Part shown: piece by piece, positions 34,947 through 44,957 of the stretch
Position numbering within the stretch: position 1 is the first letter of the stretch
How the letters are laid out: the number at the start of each line of letters is the position of its first letter
Source of the DNA: Paenibacillus_AR mesotrionivorans
Lineage (GTDB): Bacteria > Bacillota > Bacilli > Paenibacillales > NBRC-103111
Direction of reading: 5' to 3'
Length of the DNA stretch: 64,000 bases
NCBI RefSeq assembly: GCF_046098205.1
Contig: NZ_JBJURJ010000004.1
Coordinates: 248,001 to 312,000 of the forward strand
The notes under the pieces: model-generated
The model's database searches: none
What the model saw: only the letters and a program-made list of their open reading frames with translations
What the model was told of the DNA's origin: nothing
Translations under genes and position numbers: made by a program

Positions 34947-36629
34947 ATGAGCGTTGTATTCAACAAAACAGTGGCAGCGGCATTGGCCGGCTGCCTCACC
35001 TTATCGCTTGCCGCAGGCTGCAGTAGCAAGGAGGAAGGAAACACAGCCGCCAACCAGAATCCGGCGGTAACGGAAGCACCAAAGCAGAGTCAGGCCAATC
35101 TTCCCGCCAACTCCTTCAATCCGCCGATTGAAGTGACTACCGCCAAGCAAATGTACAACGCCGCCAAATTTGTCGATGGCCAGACCAACGACAAGAACGT
35201 ATGGACCGATCTGTTCGAAAAGGAATTGGGTATCAAGCTGAAGTACGCCTGGACCACCCCCGAAGGAACAGATTACAAGACCAAGGTGAATGTAACCATC
35301 GCCTCCAACGCCCTGCCTGACTTCATGCAGGTGAATGACAGCCAATTCGGCCAACTTGCCGAGAACAAGCTGATTGCCGATCTGACGGATGTGTATGACA
35401 AATACGCCTCTGCCGATCTGAAGAAAATTATGAATGAGGCGGGCAACGCCTTGAAGATGGCCACCATCAATGGCAAACTGATGGCTCTGCCTTTGCCGGC
35501 CGCTTCCGTGGATCAGGCCCAACTGGTATGGATCCGCGCAGATTGGCTGAAGGCGCTGAACCTGCCTGAGCCTAAGACCATGTCGGACCTGTATGCCATT
35601 TCCAAAGCCTTCACTGCCAAAGATCCGGACGGCAACGGTAAAGCCGATACCTACGGCATTTCTTTGTACAAATCCTTCAACACCAACAACGCCAGCCTGA
35701 TGGGCTTTGTCAATGGCTTCCATGCTTACTATGATCAATGGATAGAGGACAGCACAGGCAATCTAGTTTACAGCTCCATCCAACCGGAGATGAAAGCGGC
35801 TCTGCTGAAGCTGAAGGAAATGTTTAAGGCGGGCCAGATTGATAAGGAATTCGCCGTTAAAGACCGGACAAAAGCTATTCAGGATCTGTCCGCAGGCAAA
35901 AACGGAATCAACTTTGCCACCTTCTCTTCCCCTACCACTACCTATCAGGCCGGATATGATCTTGACCCCAAGGTGGATTGGAAGCCGTATCCGCTTTTAT
36001 CGGTGGACAGCCAGCCGGTCAAGGCGCAAATAACCGCCGATGCAGCGGGTTATTTCGTAGTCAGCGGCAAGTCCCAGCATCCCGCAGCGCTGATTCTGCT
36101 GGCCAACAAGGTTGTGGAGAGGTACAAGAATATTCAGACCAAGGATGACCCGTATTTCTTCTCCGCTAACAACTATCACCTGTATACCGATCTGGGCAGC
36201 TTCATTCCTGCTACCCGCAATCTGGAGAAGTACAAGGCGATCAGAGAGGCGCTGAAATCAAAGGATTCCTCCAGGCTGGTAGGCGATCAGCTTACGGATT
36301 ACAACAACATCCAGAGCTTCTTGAAGGGCGAAGCCCCCAAAATGTGGAGTGTGAACAAGCTGTATGGGGAAGGGGGAGCGTTCTCCATCAATCAGTACTA
36401 TTACGACAACAAGCTGTACAGCAGATCCCTTTTCTATGGGGCGCCCACAGCCAGCATCATCGAGAAGAAGGCATCGCTGGATACGTTGCAGAGCACCGTC
36501 TTCACCAAGATCATCATGGGAGATGATGCGCCGGACGAATTCGAGAAATTCGTCAGTGACTGGAAAAAATTAGGTGGAGAACAAATTATCAAGGAAGTTA
36601 ACGAATGGTATAAAAATACGAAAAAATAA
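34947..36629 (+). CDS. Extracellular sugar-binding lipoprotein (LipO/YtcQ type)
   Basis: A 560-residue lipoprotein with lipobox LAAGC (Cys25) and a linker to about residue 50. The mature part starts with NPPIEVTTAKQMYNAAKFVD, typical of the large (500-560 residue) binding proteins that pair with LplB/LplC permeases. DPDGNGKADTYGISLY near residue 230 resembles the calcium-loop-like element found in this group. The ATG follows GGGGGGAAGAGC. It delivers an oligosaccharide, probably from a plant or microbial polysaccharide, to the two permeases that follow. Confidence 0.94.
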   Translation: MSVVFNKTVAAALAGCLTLSLAAGCSSKEEGNTAANQNPAVTEAPKQSQANLPANSFNPPIEVTTAKQMYNAAKFVDGQTNDKNVWTDLFEKELGIKLKYAWTTPEGTDYKTKVNVTIASNALPDFMQVNDSQFGQLAENKLIADLTDVYDKYASADLKKIMNEAGNALKMATINGKLMALPLPAASVDQAQLVWIRADWLKALNLPEPKTMSDLYAISKAFTAKDPDGNGKADTYGISLYKSFNTNNASLMGFVNGFHAYYDQWIEDSTGNLVYSSIQPEMKAALLKLKEMFKAGQIDKEFAVKDRTKAIQDLSAGKNGINFATFSSPTTTYQAGYDLDPKVDWKPYPLLSVDSQPVKAQITADAAGYFVVSGKSQHPAALILLANKVVERYKNIQTKDDPYFFSANNYHLYTDLGSFIPATRNLEKYKAIREALKSKDSSRLVGDQLTDYNNIQSFLKGEAPKMWSVNKLYGEGGAFSINQYYYDNKLYSRSLFYGAPTASIIEKKASLDTLQSTVFTKIIMGDDAPDEFEKFVSDWKKLGGEQIIKEVNEWYKNTKK

Positions 36630-36727
36630 AGAGAAACCGGATGTACACCCGGGAGCGGCGGGCAGGCTCCGCACAGCGGCAATCACTTAAGCCCGGGTGT
36701 ATATCAGAAAATGGAAAGGAGTGCGCC

Positions 36728-37627
36728 ATGCATGCCAAAACCAGGAATTCCACATTGCCTCTGCATCTTATGCTGCTGCCCGGGCTGATCATTCTGCTCA
36801 TCTATCAATATACACCTATGGGTGGGATCGTGATTGCCTTCGAGAAGTTCCAGGCAGCCAAAGGGGTATTCGGCTCCGATTGGATCGGCTGGGGCAACTT
36901 CAGATATGTGTTCCAGCTGCCCAACTTTATCCAAGTGCTGTGGAACACGGTAATCATTGCTTTCATGAAAATAGTCGTGGGACTGCTGGTCCCGATTGCC
37001 GTCTCCCTCCTGTTGAATGAGATCCGTGTGGTCTGGTTCAAGCGGACGGTGCAGACCCTGGTTTACCTGCCTCACTTCCTCTCCTGGGTTATCCTGGGGG
37101 GCATTCTTATTGATGTGCTGTCTCCCTCCCACGGCATTGTCAATCAGGTGCTGCAGGGTGTAGGAATGGAGCCAGTGTTTTTTTTGGGAGACAATGACTG
37201 GTTCCGGTACGTGCTGGTCATTACGAATGAGTGGAAGGAGTTCGGCTTCGCTACCATCGTTTATCTGGCGGCACTTACCAACATTGACCCGTCCCTATAT
37301 GAAGCCGCTGCTCTGGACGGCGCCTCCCGTCTCCGTCAAACCTGGCATGTGACACTGCCCGGTATGGCCCCCATTATCATTCTGATGGTGACCTTGGCCA
37401 TGGGACAGGTATTGAATGCCGGCTTCGAGCAGGTATTCAACCTGTATAATCCTGCTGTATATCAAAGTGGTGATATCATCGACACCTTCGTTTACCGGAT
37501 CGGCATTCAGGAGGCGCAATACGGCGTGGCTACCGCCATTGGATTGTTCAAGTCGGCGGTGTCCTTCCTGTTCATCTCCTCCTCCTATTACCTGGCGTAC
37601 AGGTTTGCCAACTACCGGATTTTCTAA
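36728..37627 (+). CDS. Sugar ABC transporter permease (LplB/YteP type)
   Basis: A 299-residue permease: LPLHLMLLPGLIILLIYQYTPMGGIVIAFE is the first helix and the motif typical of LplB, and the EAA loop is YEAAALDGASRLRQTWHVTLP. AAAGGAG supports the ATG at 36728; the longer frame is not supported. It lies 98 bp after the lipoprotein gene. As in related systems no ATPase is in the operon. Confidence 0.95.
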   Translation: MHAKTRNSTLPLHLMLLPGLIILLIYQYTPMGGIVIAFEKFQAAKGVFGSDWIGWGNFRYVFQLPNFIQVLWNTVIIAFMKIVVGLLVPIAVSLLLNEIRVVWFKRTVQTLVYLPHFLSWVILGGILIDVLSPSHGIVNQVLQGVGMEPVFFLGDNDWFRYVLVITNEWKEFGFATIVYLAALTNIDPSLYEAAALDGASRLRQTWHVTLPGMAPIIILMVTLAMGQVLNAGFEQVFNLYNPAVYQSGDIIDTFVYRIGIQEAQYGVATAIGLFKSAVSFLFISSSYYLAYRFANYRIF

Positions 37628-37648
37628 TCGAAGGGGGAAGATAGCTAT

Positions 37649-38524
37649 ATGGTTGAACGCATTTCTTTATCCCGTAAGCTGTTTCTCGCAGGTGCTTACG
37701 GCCTGCTTGCCTTACTGTCATTACTGTGTATGATGCCGATCATCCATATTCTGGCGGTATCTTTCAGCGGCAGTGCGCCTGCAACGGCAGGCTTGATCAA
37801 ATTCTGGCCAGTCCAGTTTACCTTAAGCTCTTACGAGTATGTCATGAACAAGCCTGAATTTTTCCGGGCTTTCGGGGTTTCTGTACAGAGAATTGGACTA
37901 GGAGTGACCCTGAATATTTTCCTGGCTGTTATTATTGCCTATCCGCTGTCCAAAGAAATCACTGTTTTCCGGGCCAGGACCTTGTATACCTGGATCTTTG
38001 TTTTCACGATGCTGTTTAGCGGGGGTCTGATCCCCACCTTCCTGACCATCAAGGCTACAGGTCTGCTGGATACGATCTGGGCACTGGTATTGCCCGGTGC
38101 GGTCCCTATCTTTCTGGTGATCCTGCTGCTGAACTTCTTCCGGGGAATTCCCCGAGAGTTGGAGGAGGCCGCATTCATGGACGGAGCGGGACATTGGACC
38201 ACCCTATGGCGGATCTTCGTTCCTTTGTCCCTCCCGTCACTGGCCACTATCACGCTGTTTTCCACGGTCAACCATTGGAATGCCTGGTTTGACGGCTTCA
38301 TCTACATGAACCGGCCGGAGCATATGCCCCTGCAGACCTATCTCCGGTCTGTAGTGATAGACCGGGACACGACTCTGCAGAATCTGCCGGAGCTTCAGGA
38401 GGTGACGGACCGGACCTCTATTGCGGCTCAAGTATTTCTGGGTTCGCTGCCGATTCTGCTGGTTTATCCGTTTCTGCAACGCTTTTTCATAAAGGGGATG
38501 GTGCTGGGAAGCGTGAAAGGATAG
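37649..38524 (+). CDS. Sugar ABC transporter permease (LplC/YtcP type)
   Basis: A 291-residue permease with six helices. The region LFSGGLIPTFLTIKATGLLD and the EAA loop EEAAFMDGAGHWTTLWRIFVP are characteristic of LplC/YtcP. The end FIKGMVLGSVKG is the conserved family C-terminus. It follows the partner permease by 21 bp, and a GAAGGGGGAAG site precedes the ATG. Confidence 0.95.
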   Translation: MVERISLSRKLFLAGAYGLLALLSLLCMMPIIHILAVSFSGSAPATAGLIKFWPVQFTLSSYEYVMNKPEFFRAFGVSVQRIGLGVTLNIFLAVIIAYPLSKEITVFRARTLYTWIFVFTMLFSGGLIPTFLTIKATGLLDTIWALVLPGAVPIFLVILLLNFFRGIPRELEEAAFMDGAGHWTTLWRIFVPLSLPSLATITLFSTVNHWNAWFDGFIYMNRPEHMPLQTYLRSVVIDRDTTLQNLPELQEVTDRTSIAAQVFLGSLPILLVYPFLQRFFIKGMVLGSVKG

Positions 38525-38560
38525 AATGGTTGTATCTATTGCCCCGGGAGGGAGCCAACC

Positions 38561-40363
38561 TTGTTTAAGGCACATATCCAGAAGCTGAGCCTGTCGATTT
38601 TTCCGAAAATCATCATGATGTTTTTGCTTCTTCTCCTTCCGCTTTATACAGCGGGCCTGCTCGTCAATCAAAAGGGAGAGAATAATGTGCGCAGGGAGAT
38701 AGCAGGGTCGGTGCAAGCCCGGGTCCAGTATTTCAACCGTTCCTTGGAACGGGAGATTGAACGTATGGTGCAGCTCCAGCAGCAATATGTCAATGACAAG
38801 AACCTGCTCGATCTAAGTGTTTCCTCTTCCATTCTGAGCGACTTCCAGAAATCCCAGGCGATCAACGCCCTGTATGATAATTTGCTGCTGCTGAAGTCTT
38901 CCAGCCCTTATGTGCAAAGTGTCAGTGTCCATTTGTCAACTATGGGCAAGACCATCACGACGCAAGGCTACGTGCTTCCTCTGGAGGAGGAGAAATTCGA
39001 TTTCCTGAAGCTGTCCGCCTCCCAGTCGTCGGGTCCCCTAATTATCTGGTCGAACCGTCTGTTTTTGCGGAGTGTCTACCCCGACCGGGTTTATGATGCC
39101 GGCCAGAGCCGCAATCCCCTGTATATTCTGGAGATTGAACTGTCTAGCAGCGAGGTGAAGGAGGAATTGGAGCATATTCTGGAGCCGAACAATGGGGCTG
39201 TATTGCTGCAGAACGACAGTTGGGTGCTGACAAGCTCAACAGCTCCGGAACTTGCGGAGGAACTGCAGCAGTATGCCAACGGGAGCGGAAGAGTGGAGCG
39301 CGAGATGTATACCACTTCCGTGGAATCGCTGCGGCTAACCAGGGGTGATTTCCTCATTGCTCAAGCCTCCTCCCCTCTTCTGGGAACACGCCTCATGATT
39401 GCCATGCCGGAGCGGGAAATATTCGGGCCGTTGCAGACATACCGGCAGATGTTCTGGGTGCTGCTCCTGGTGTCCATTGTCGTGGTGGTTATCTTTGCCC
39501 TCTGGATATTCCGCTATATTCACCGCCCGCTGGTCCGCCTCATGAAGGTATTCAGGCAGATGGAGAACGGTAATCTGGAGATGGAGATTTTCCACCGGGC
39601 CAAGGATGAGTTTCATACCCTGTACACCCAGTTCAATACCATGGTCCGCAAGCTGAAGGCAGCCATTGACGAGCTGTATGAGCAGAAACTCCATACTCAA
39701 AAGGCGGAGCTCAAGCAGCTCCAATCCAATATTCATCCCCACTTTTTGTACAACACCTTCTATATTATTTACCGCATGGCCAAGGTAGAGGACTTGGACA
39801 GTGTCCGCAAGCTGGCACGCCTTCTGGGTGATTACTTCCGCTTTATCTCTCGCAATGCCGGAGATGAGGTGCCCTTGCTGCTGGAGGTGGAGCATGCGCG
39901 CAACTACATGGATATTCAGGCCTTCCGCTTTGGCAACCGGATCAAGATGAGCTTTGGAGAAATTCCTCCAGGCTGCGGACACATACAGGTGCCCAAGCTG
40001 ATATTGCAGCCGCTGATCGAGAACGCCTTTCACTATGGGCTGGAGCATAAGGGCCAGGAGGGGAGGCTTGAAGTGGAAATGGAACTCAGACAAGGAGTTC
40101 TTGTTCTGTCCGTCCACGATAACGGGACAGCTCCCGAGGCGGCTGCTTTGGAGGCATGGAATAAGCGTCTGGACCACAGAGAGCCCTTATTGGAGATCAC
40201 GGGCACGATGAATGTACACCGTAGACTCCGTATGAAGTTCGGACCTGACAGTGGCATGGAGATATACAGGAATGAATGGGGCGGCGTCAGTGTGAGATTG
40301 CTGATACCTGTAGATGAATGGAAAAAGGGGGAACATGATGTACCGGATTCTGGTCGTGGATGA
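38561..40363 (+). CDS. YesM-type sensor histidine kinase
   Basis: A 600-residue membrane kinase starting at TTG after GGGAGGGAG. Helix 1 is at about residues 17-36, followed by an extracellular sensor region, helix 2 near 305-325 and a HAMP segment. The His_kinase domain has its phospho-acceptor at His394 in IHPHFLYNTFYI, then LIENAFHYGL and a shortened ATP-lid (SVHDNGTAPE). It lies directly after the transporter genes and overlaps the regulator gene by 29 bp. It probably senses the glycan imported by the operon. Confidence 0.94.
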   Translation: MFKAHIQKLSLSIFPKIIMMFLLLLLPLYTAGLLVNQKGENNVRREIAGSVQARVQYFNRSLEREIERMVQLQQQYVNDKNLLDLSVSSSILSDFQKSQAINALYDNLLLLKSSSPYVQSVSVHLSTMGKTITTQGYVLPLEEEKFDFLKLSASQSSGPLIIWSNRLFLRSVYPDRVYDAGQSRNPLYILEIELSSSEVKEELEHILEPNNGAVLLQNDSWVLTSSTAPELAEELQQYANGSGRVEREMYTTSVESLRLTRGDFLIAQASSPLLGTRLMIAMPEREIFGPLQTYRQMFWVLLLVSIVVVVIFALWIFRYIHRPLVRLMKVFRQMENGNLEMEIFHRAKDEFHTLYTQFNTMVRKLKAAIDELYEQKLHTQKAELKQLQSNIHPHFLYNTFYIIYRMAKVEDLDSVRKLARLLGDYFRFISRNAGDEVPLLLEVEHARNYMDIQAFRFGNRIKMSFGEIPPGCGHIQVPKLILQPLIENAFHYGLEHKGQEGRLEVEMELRQGVLVLSVHDNGTAPEAAALEAWNKRLDHREPLLEITGTMNVHRRLRMKFGPDSGMEIYRNEWGGVSVRLLIPVDEWKKGEHDVPDSGRG

Positions 40364-42089
40364 CGAGCCATATGTAGTGGACAGCCTGGAGGAGATGCTG
40401 GCAGATGCGTACAGCGGCAGGCTGGATGTATGCAAGGCTTATTCGGTGGAGGACGCCATCACTTTACTCGACCGTTCCAAAGCAGATATTGTTATCTCCG
40501 ATGTCCGTATGCCTGGAATGGGCGGACTTGCGCTGCACAGGGAAATCAGGAAGCGTTGGCCGGCCTGCAAGGTTATTTTTCTTACCGGCTATGATGATTT
40601 CAGCTATATTCAGGACTCTCTGCGTACCGGTGGCGTGGTGGATTTCATTCTGAAATTGGAGGAGGATGATAGGGTTCTTGCAGCGGTGAACAAGGCCATC
40701 GGGGAGATCGAGACCCAGATGGACCACAGTCGCGCCCTGAGCCAGGCCCGCTACAGGCTCAAGGAGGCTGTCCCCCTGCTGCAGCAGGAATACTGGCTGC
40801 ATCTGTTAAGGGAGCCTCCGGACAGTCTGGCAGCCATTGACCTCCAATTTGCAGCACTGGATATTCCCTTCAGGGGGGAGGAACCGGTACTTGTAATCGT
40901 GGGCAAGGTGGACCGCTGGCAGGAGGATGTGACCTGGTCGGATAAGTCGCTTCTGCTGTACGCCATTGCCAATATCGCACAGGAGCTGTTGGGACCAGAG
41001 GTGCGGTTCGCCCAGGCCAATTGGGATTACAACAGCCTGGTGTGGTTTTTGCAGCCGGGAGACTGGAGGAAGCAGGGGGCAGGGATAGAGCCGGGAGACA
41101 CTGCTAATCTGGTGGAGAACAAGCTGCAGGAGCCCGAAGGTGAAATCCATCCTGCCCATACCTGGGGTATGCTGCGGGCTTATGCCTGGGGGATGCTTGA
41201 GGCAATTCAAACCGCCTGCAGCCGGTTTCTGAAGCTTTCTGTGTCAGCCGCTGCTGCAAGCGAATCCTGCTCCTGGTCCGGGGTAGGAGAAAAAGCAGAC
41301 TCCCTTAAGTTCATACTCAGCAGTGAAGACGGCAGCGGGGCAGAGATGGTTTTGATCGATGAACGGGGGCTATACGCGCCGAAGGCCGGAGTCAGCAATC
41401 CCGATCCGGCAAATCCGACACCCGCTTACGAACAGCGCTTCAGGTATAAGATGAAGGGACTGGGGCTGTTGGAGTCTTATCTGGAGCGGAGAGAAGAAGC
41501 GCCGTTCCTGGCCCAATTCCACGAGTTGGCCCAGACTATGGAGGAGGCACCCGCCACATTGCGGCTGGAATTTTTCTGTTCTCTGTCAGTGCTGCTCCTC
41601 TCCTGCATCAACAGGAGGGACCCGGCTGTATTAGCACCCGCCGGTATTAGCCTGGATAAGCTCACCGATCTGAAACTGCATGCTTCCTGGAAGGAGGCGA
41701 TCCAATATCTTGCCTATGTAGCCGGGCAACTCTTCCGGTTGCAGGAGAGAGAGCTGAACCGCAGCCAGGACCATCTGATTGAACGGCTGCACGACCATAT
41801 TAACCAGCATCTCTGCGATGATCTGTCATTGACAAGGCTGGCGTCACTTGTGCATCTTCATCCGTTTTATCTGTCAAGGCTGTATGTCCGCCTTACCGGC
41901 AACAGCTTGTCCGATTATATTATCCAGGTCCGAATGGTCAAGGCCAAGGAATTGCTTGCCGCAAGCGAGTTGAAAATCCATGAGATTTCTTCTGCGGTGG
42001 GCTATGAGTTTGCCCCGTCCTTCAGCCGTGTCTTTAAGAAGCTTTGGGGAATGACACCCCAGGAGTTCAGGGATCAAAGCAATAGGTAA
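40335..42089 (+). CDS. YesN-type response regulator (receiver + AraC DNA-binding domain)
   Basis: A 584-residue regulator: receiver domain 1-125 with DDE near residue 9, Asp56 in ISDVRMPGMGG, and an LTGYDDF segment. In place of the usual Lys-Pro there is LKLEEDD, a small departure that could affect signalling. The C-terminal AraC domain (LTRLASLVHLHPFYLSRLYV and IHEISSAVGYEFAPSFSRVF) ends in GMTPQEFRD. AAAGGGGG precedes the ATG at 40335. It probably activates the 34.9-47 kb operon. Confidence 0.93.
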   Translation: MMYRILVVDDEPYVVDSLEEMLADAYSGRLDVCKAYSVEDAITLLDRSKADIVISDVRMPGMGGLALHREIRKRWPACKVIFLTGYDDFSYIQDSLRTGGVVDFILKLEEDDRVLAAVNKAIGEIETQMDHSRALSQARYRLKEAVPLLQQEYWLHLLREPPDSLAAIDLQFAALDIPFRGEEPVLVIVGKVDRWQEDVTWSDKSLLLYAIANIAQELLGPEVRFAQANWDYNSLVWFLQPGDWRKQGAGIEPGDTANLVENKLQEPEGEIHPAHTWGMLRAYAWGMLEAIQTACSRFLKLSVSAAAASESCSWSGVGEKADSLKFILSSEDGSGAEMVLIDERGLYAPKAGVSNPDPANPTPAYEQRFRYKMKGLGLLESYLERREEAPFLAQFHELAQTMEEAPATLRLEFFCSLSVLLLSCINRRDPAVLAPAGISLDKLTDLKLHASWKEAIQYLAYVAGQLFRLQERELNRSQDHLIERLHDHINQHLCDDLSLTRLASLVHLHPFYLSRLYVRLTGNSLSDYIIQVRMVKAKELLAASELKIHEISSAVGYEFAPSFSRVFKKLWGMTPQEFRDQSNR

Positions 42090-42114
42090 AAATCTATTTA
42101 TGAGGGAAGTGGAT

Positions 42115-44913
42115 ATGATGAACCGGATGAAACGCTATCTCTTTCTGTTTGTTGCTTTACTGCTATTTTCAAGCGCAATCCCCGCATTTCCCGCCAAGGC
42201 CGCCGCTTCCGTTAGGCTGTCCTTTGACAACGCGGCCAGTGTGGCGGAGGCGAACCTGGCTGCAGGAGGGGGACAATCCCAAATCACCCTGGATAGCACC
42301 TTGTATTTTGGAAGCGCTTCATCGGGAAAAAGTGTCAAATTGGCAGACCGGCAGAGCATGTATTACCGGCTGAAAATCATGAATGCTTTTGACGGACTGG
42401 ATTTGGCTCCCGGCCAAATTTATACCATTTCCGCCAGGGTCAGAGTCAACAGTGCAAGTGTGAACAAGGCGGGGATGTTTTTTCTGTCCGTAATCGACAG
42501 CACTGTTCCCCAGGAATATACGAAGGCCGCGGAAAGCTACCTAGCCACAGATCAGGGTTGGGCCGAGCTGAAGATGATCTATACGGTGGGAACGGCGCCT
42601 GTATTGGGAATTGCCGTGGAGCAGGTCTACGCGGACTCGCACAGAAATGTGGTATCTGCCGTGAATATTGACGAGATTATGATCAGTGAATACGAGGAGC
42701 CGGCCGAGCCAGCTCCCAGTGTCCCGACGGCGGTCTATAAGGGGACTCCTGTGATTGACGGGCAGTCCGATGCCATCTGGCAGATGGCGACTGAAATCAG
42801 TACGGATATCTTCAGCAAAGGCACCTCGGGTGCAACGGCCAAGGCCCGGCTTCTGTGGGATGAATCGGCTGTTTATGTGCTGGCCGCCGTATACGATCCG
42901 GTCAGGAGCGCGGTAAATCCTCTGGCTTACGAGCAGGATGCTATAGAAATATTCCTGGATGAAAATCACGCAAAAACAAAAATATTGGACTCGGACGATG
43001 CCCAGTACCGCATCAGCTGGGAGAATCGGCGGACGCTTGGCGGGCAGGCGCTATCCAGCTTTGCATCCGCCACTGCGGCTACGAATTACGGCTATCTGGT
43101 GGAGGCAGCGATTCCGGTGCAATATGTCTCCGCAGCGCCGAATGTGATCATGGGCCTGGAGCTTCAGGTTAATGACGATCCGGGAACAGGCAAGCGGGAA
43201 TCTATCGCCAAATGGCGGGACCCCACCAATAATTCCTACAAGGATGCGTCCCGCTGGGGGACGATCCGGTTGGTGGATGCCACCTTGCCCAACGATGGAG
43301 TGGAGCTCAGCCTATATCTAGATGGGAAACGGGTCCCTTTCGATGCCGCCGGACCAGAACTGCGCAACGGGGTTGTGATGGCTCCTGCAGCAGAGCTGTT
43401 CACTGCGCTGCATGCGGCTGTAAGCTCGAATTCGCAGACCGGGACGGCCTCCATTGTCCTGGGCGGTTCGACACTGACAGTCTCGGCAGGCAGTTCGCAA
43501 GCATGGCTCAACGGACAGCCGATTGCCTTGGAGGCAGAGGCTGTAATGGAAGGAGGTTTCCTGCTGGTGCCCGTCAGTCTGGCCGAAGCGCTTGGGGCAA
43601 CAGTAAGCTGGGATGCGGCCGCGGAAATCGTGTATATGAAGTCCAACCACATCTATATTCAAAAGGCCCAAACGCAGCAGGAAATATGGGGATTCGGCGC
43701 ATCTGCCAACAATCCTGTTAATGATCTGAAGAATTCCCCCAACCAGACGGCTAAGGAGGGCATTCTTGACAAGCTGTTCGGAACATCGGGCAACAGTGCA
43801 GGCTTGAGCATCGTACGACTGGAGATCAATCCCTTCCTCAAGACGGATCCGGTTCCAGCCAACGCCTTGCAGGCAACGGCACATCCGGCTGAGGGTGTCT
43901 GGGATTGGGATACGGACCAGCATCAGATCTGGTTCTCCAATGAAGCTATTCAACATGGAGAAGATATCCGCTTCTATGCGGTTCCCTGGAGCGCCCCCGC
44001 CTGGATGAAGGATAACCAGTCCGAGGTTAACGGCGGCCATCTCCTTCCCCAGTATTATGACGCTTATGCCAACTATTTGAAAACCTGGGTGGAACGGTAC
44101 CGCAATGTGCACGGATTTGATATCCGCTGGCTCAGTGTCCAGAATGAGCCGAACACCATTGTGCCTTACGCTTCTGCGGCCTATACCCATGAGGAAATGG
44201 ATATTGTCGCAGGCAAGGTGGCTGATGCGGTTCATAACGCAGGGCTGCCTGTAATGGTAGGAGCGCCGGAAGGGAATACGCGCTTAACTACCCACGAATA
44301 TTTGAGCAACATGAGTGAACAGACCAAAGCGAAGCTGGACTTTATTCCCACTCACTTTTATGGAGGCAATACCAACAATCTGGCTGGCTTCGGAAAGCCA
44401 TTGTTCCAATCCGAGGTTTCGTATACGACCTCTAATGTAGCCAATATCAGTGACGGGGTGGATAACGCCAAACAAATCGCCGATGCGTTGTCATTAGGTT
44501 ATCATGGCTGGCTGCGCTGGTGGTTCGTCTCCCCCAACAACGGGACCAGCGGAGAGTCACTGGTGCAGCTGAGAACAGACGGCACATACAGCTATAATAA
44601 GCGGTTGTTTACCATGGGACAGTTCAGCAGGTTCATCCGTCCCGGCTATGTGAAGGTTCAAGCGGAAAGCGGCTATAAGGGGCTGATCGTAACGGCGGCG
44701 AAGGACTCTGTTACAGGAAAGGCAGCGGTTGTGGTCATCAATGATTCCATGCAGGCTATTCAATCTCCAGTATACGGCCTGACAGCCCCGTCCGTGAATG
44801 TGTACCGGACCAGCGCTTACGAGGATATGGCTGCCTTGGGTCAGCAGACTGTTGTGAACGGAACCCTAACCCGCAGCTTCCCGGCGCAAAGTGTAACAAC
44901 GCTTGTAGAGTAG
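42115..44913 (+). CDS. Secreted multidomain GH30 glycoside hydrolase
   Basis: A 932-residue secreted enzyme with a Sec signal peptide (RMKRYLFLFVALLLF, cleavage near AKAA). Regions in order: a CBM4/9-like jelly roll to about residue 195; a CBM9-like domain from TAVYKGTPVIDGQSDAIWQ to about 375; a copper-amine-oxidase-N-like beta domain ending GGFLLVPVSLAEALGATVSW; and the GH30 catalytic domain from about residue 515 (EIWGFGAS) with acid/base Glu678 in SVQNEPN and nucleophile Glu767 in FQSEVSY. GH30 members cleave glucuronoxylan, beta-1,6-galactan or glucan, so the exact substrate is open. GAGGGAAG favours the ATG at 42115. It is the extracellular depolymerase of the locus. Confidence 0.9.
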   Translation: MMNRMKRYLFLFVALLLFSSAIPAFPAKAAASVRLSFDNAASVAEANLAAGGGQSQITLDSTLYFGSASSGKSVKLADRQSMYYRLKIMNAFDGLDLAPGQIYTISARVRVNSASVNKAGMFFLSVIDSTVPQEYTKAAESYLATDQGWAELKMIYTVGTAPVLGIAVEQVYADSHRNVVSAVNIDEIMISEYEEPAEPAPSVPTAVYKGTPVIDGQSDAIWQMATEISTDIFSKGTSGATAKARLLWDESAVYVLAAVYDPVRSAVNPLAYEQDAIEIFLDENHAKTKILDSDDAQYRISWENRRTLGGQALSSFASATAATNYGYLVEAAIPVQYVSAAPNVIMGLELQVNDDPGTGKRESIAKWRDPTNNSYKDASRWGTIRLVDATLPNDGVELSLYLDGKRVPFDAAGPELRNGVVMAPAAELFTALHAAVSSNSQTGTASIVLGGSTLTVSAGSSQAWLNGQPIALEAEAVMEGGFLLVPVSLAEALGATVSWDAAAEIVYMKSNHIYIQKAQTQQEIWGFGASANNPVNDLKNSPNQTAKEGILDKLFGTSGNSAGLSIVRLEINPFLKTDPVPANALQATAHPAEGVWDWDTDQHQIWFSNEAIQHGEDIRFYAVPWSAPAWMKDNQSEVNGGHLLPQYYDAYANYLKTWVERYRNVHGFDIRWLSVQNEPNTIVPYASAAYTHEEMDIVAGKVADAVHNAGLPVMVGAPEGNTRLTTHEYLSNMSEQTKAKLDFIPTHFYGGNTNNLAGFGKPLFQSEVSYTTSNVANISDGVDNAKQIADALSLGYHGWLRWWFVSPNNGTSGESLVQLRTDGTYSYNKRLFTMGQFSRFIRPGYVKVQAESGYKGLIVTAAKDSVTGKAAVVVINDSMQAIQSPVYGLTAPSVNVYRTSAYEDMAALGQQTVVNGTLTRSFPAQSVTTLVE

Positions 44914-44957
44914 ACACATTCAAGCCAGAATGGAACGGAATTGCGGAGGGATAGCAG

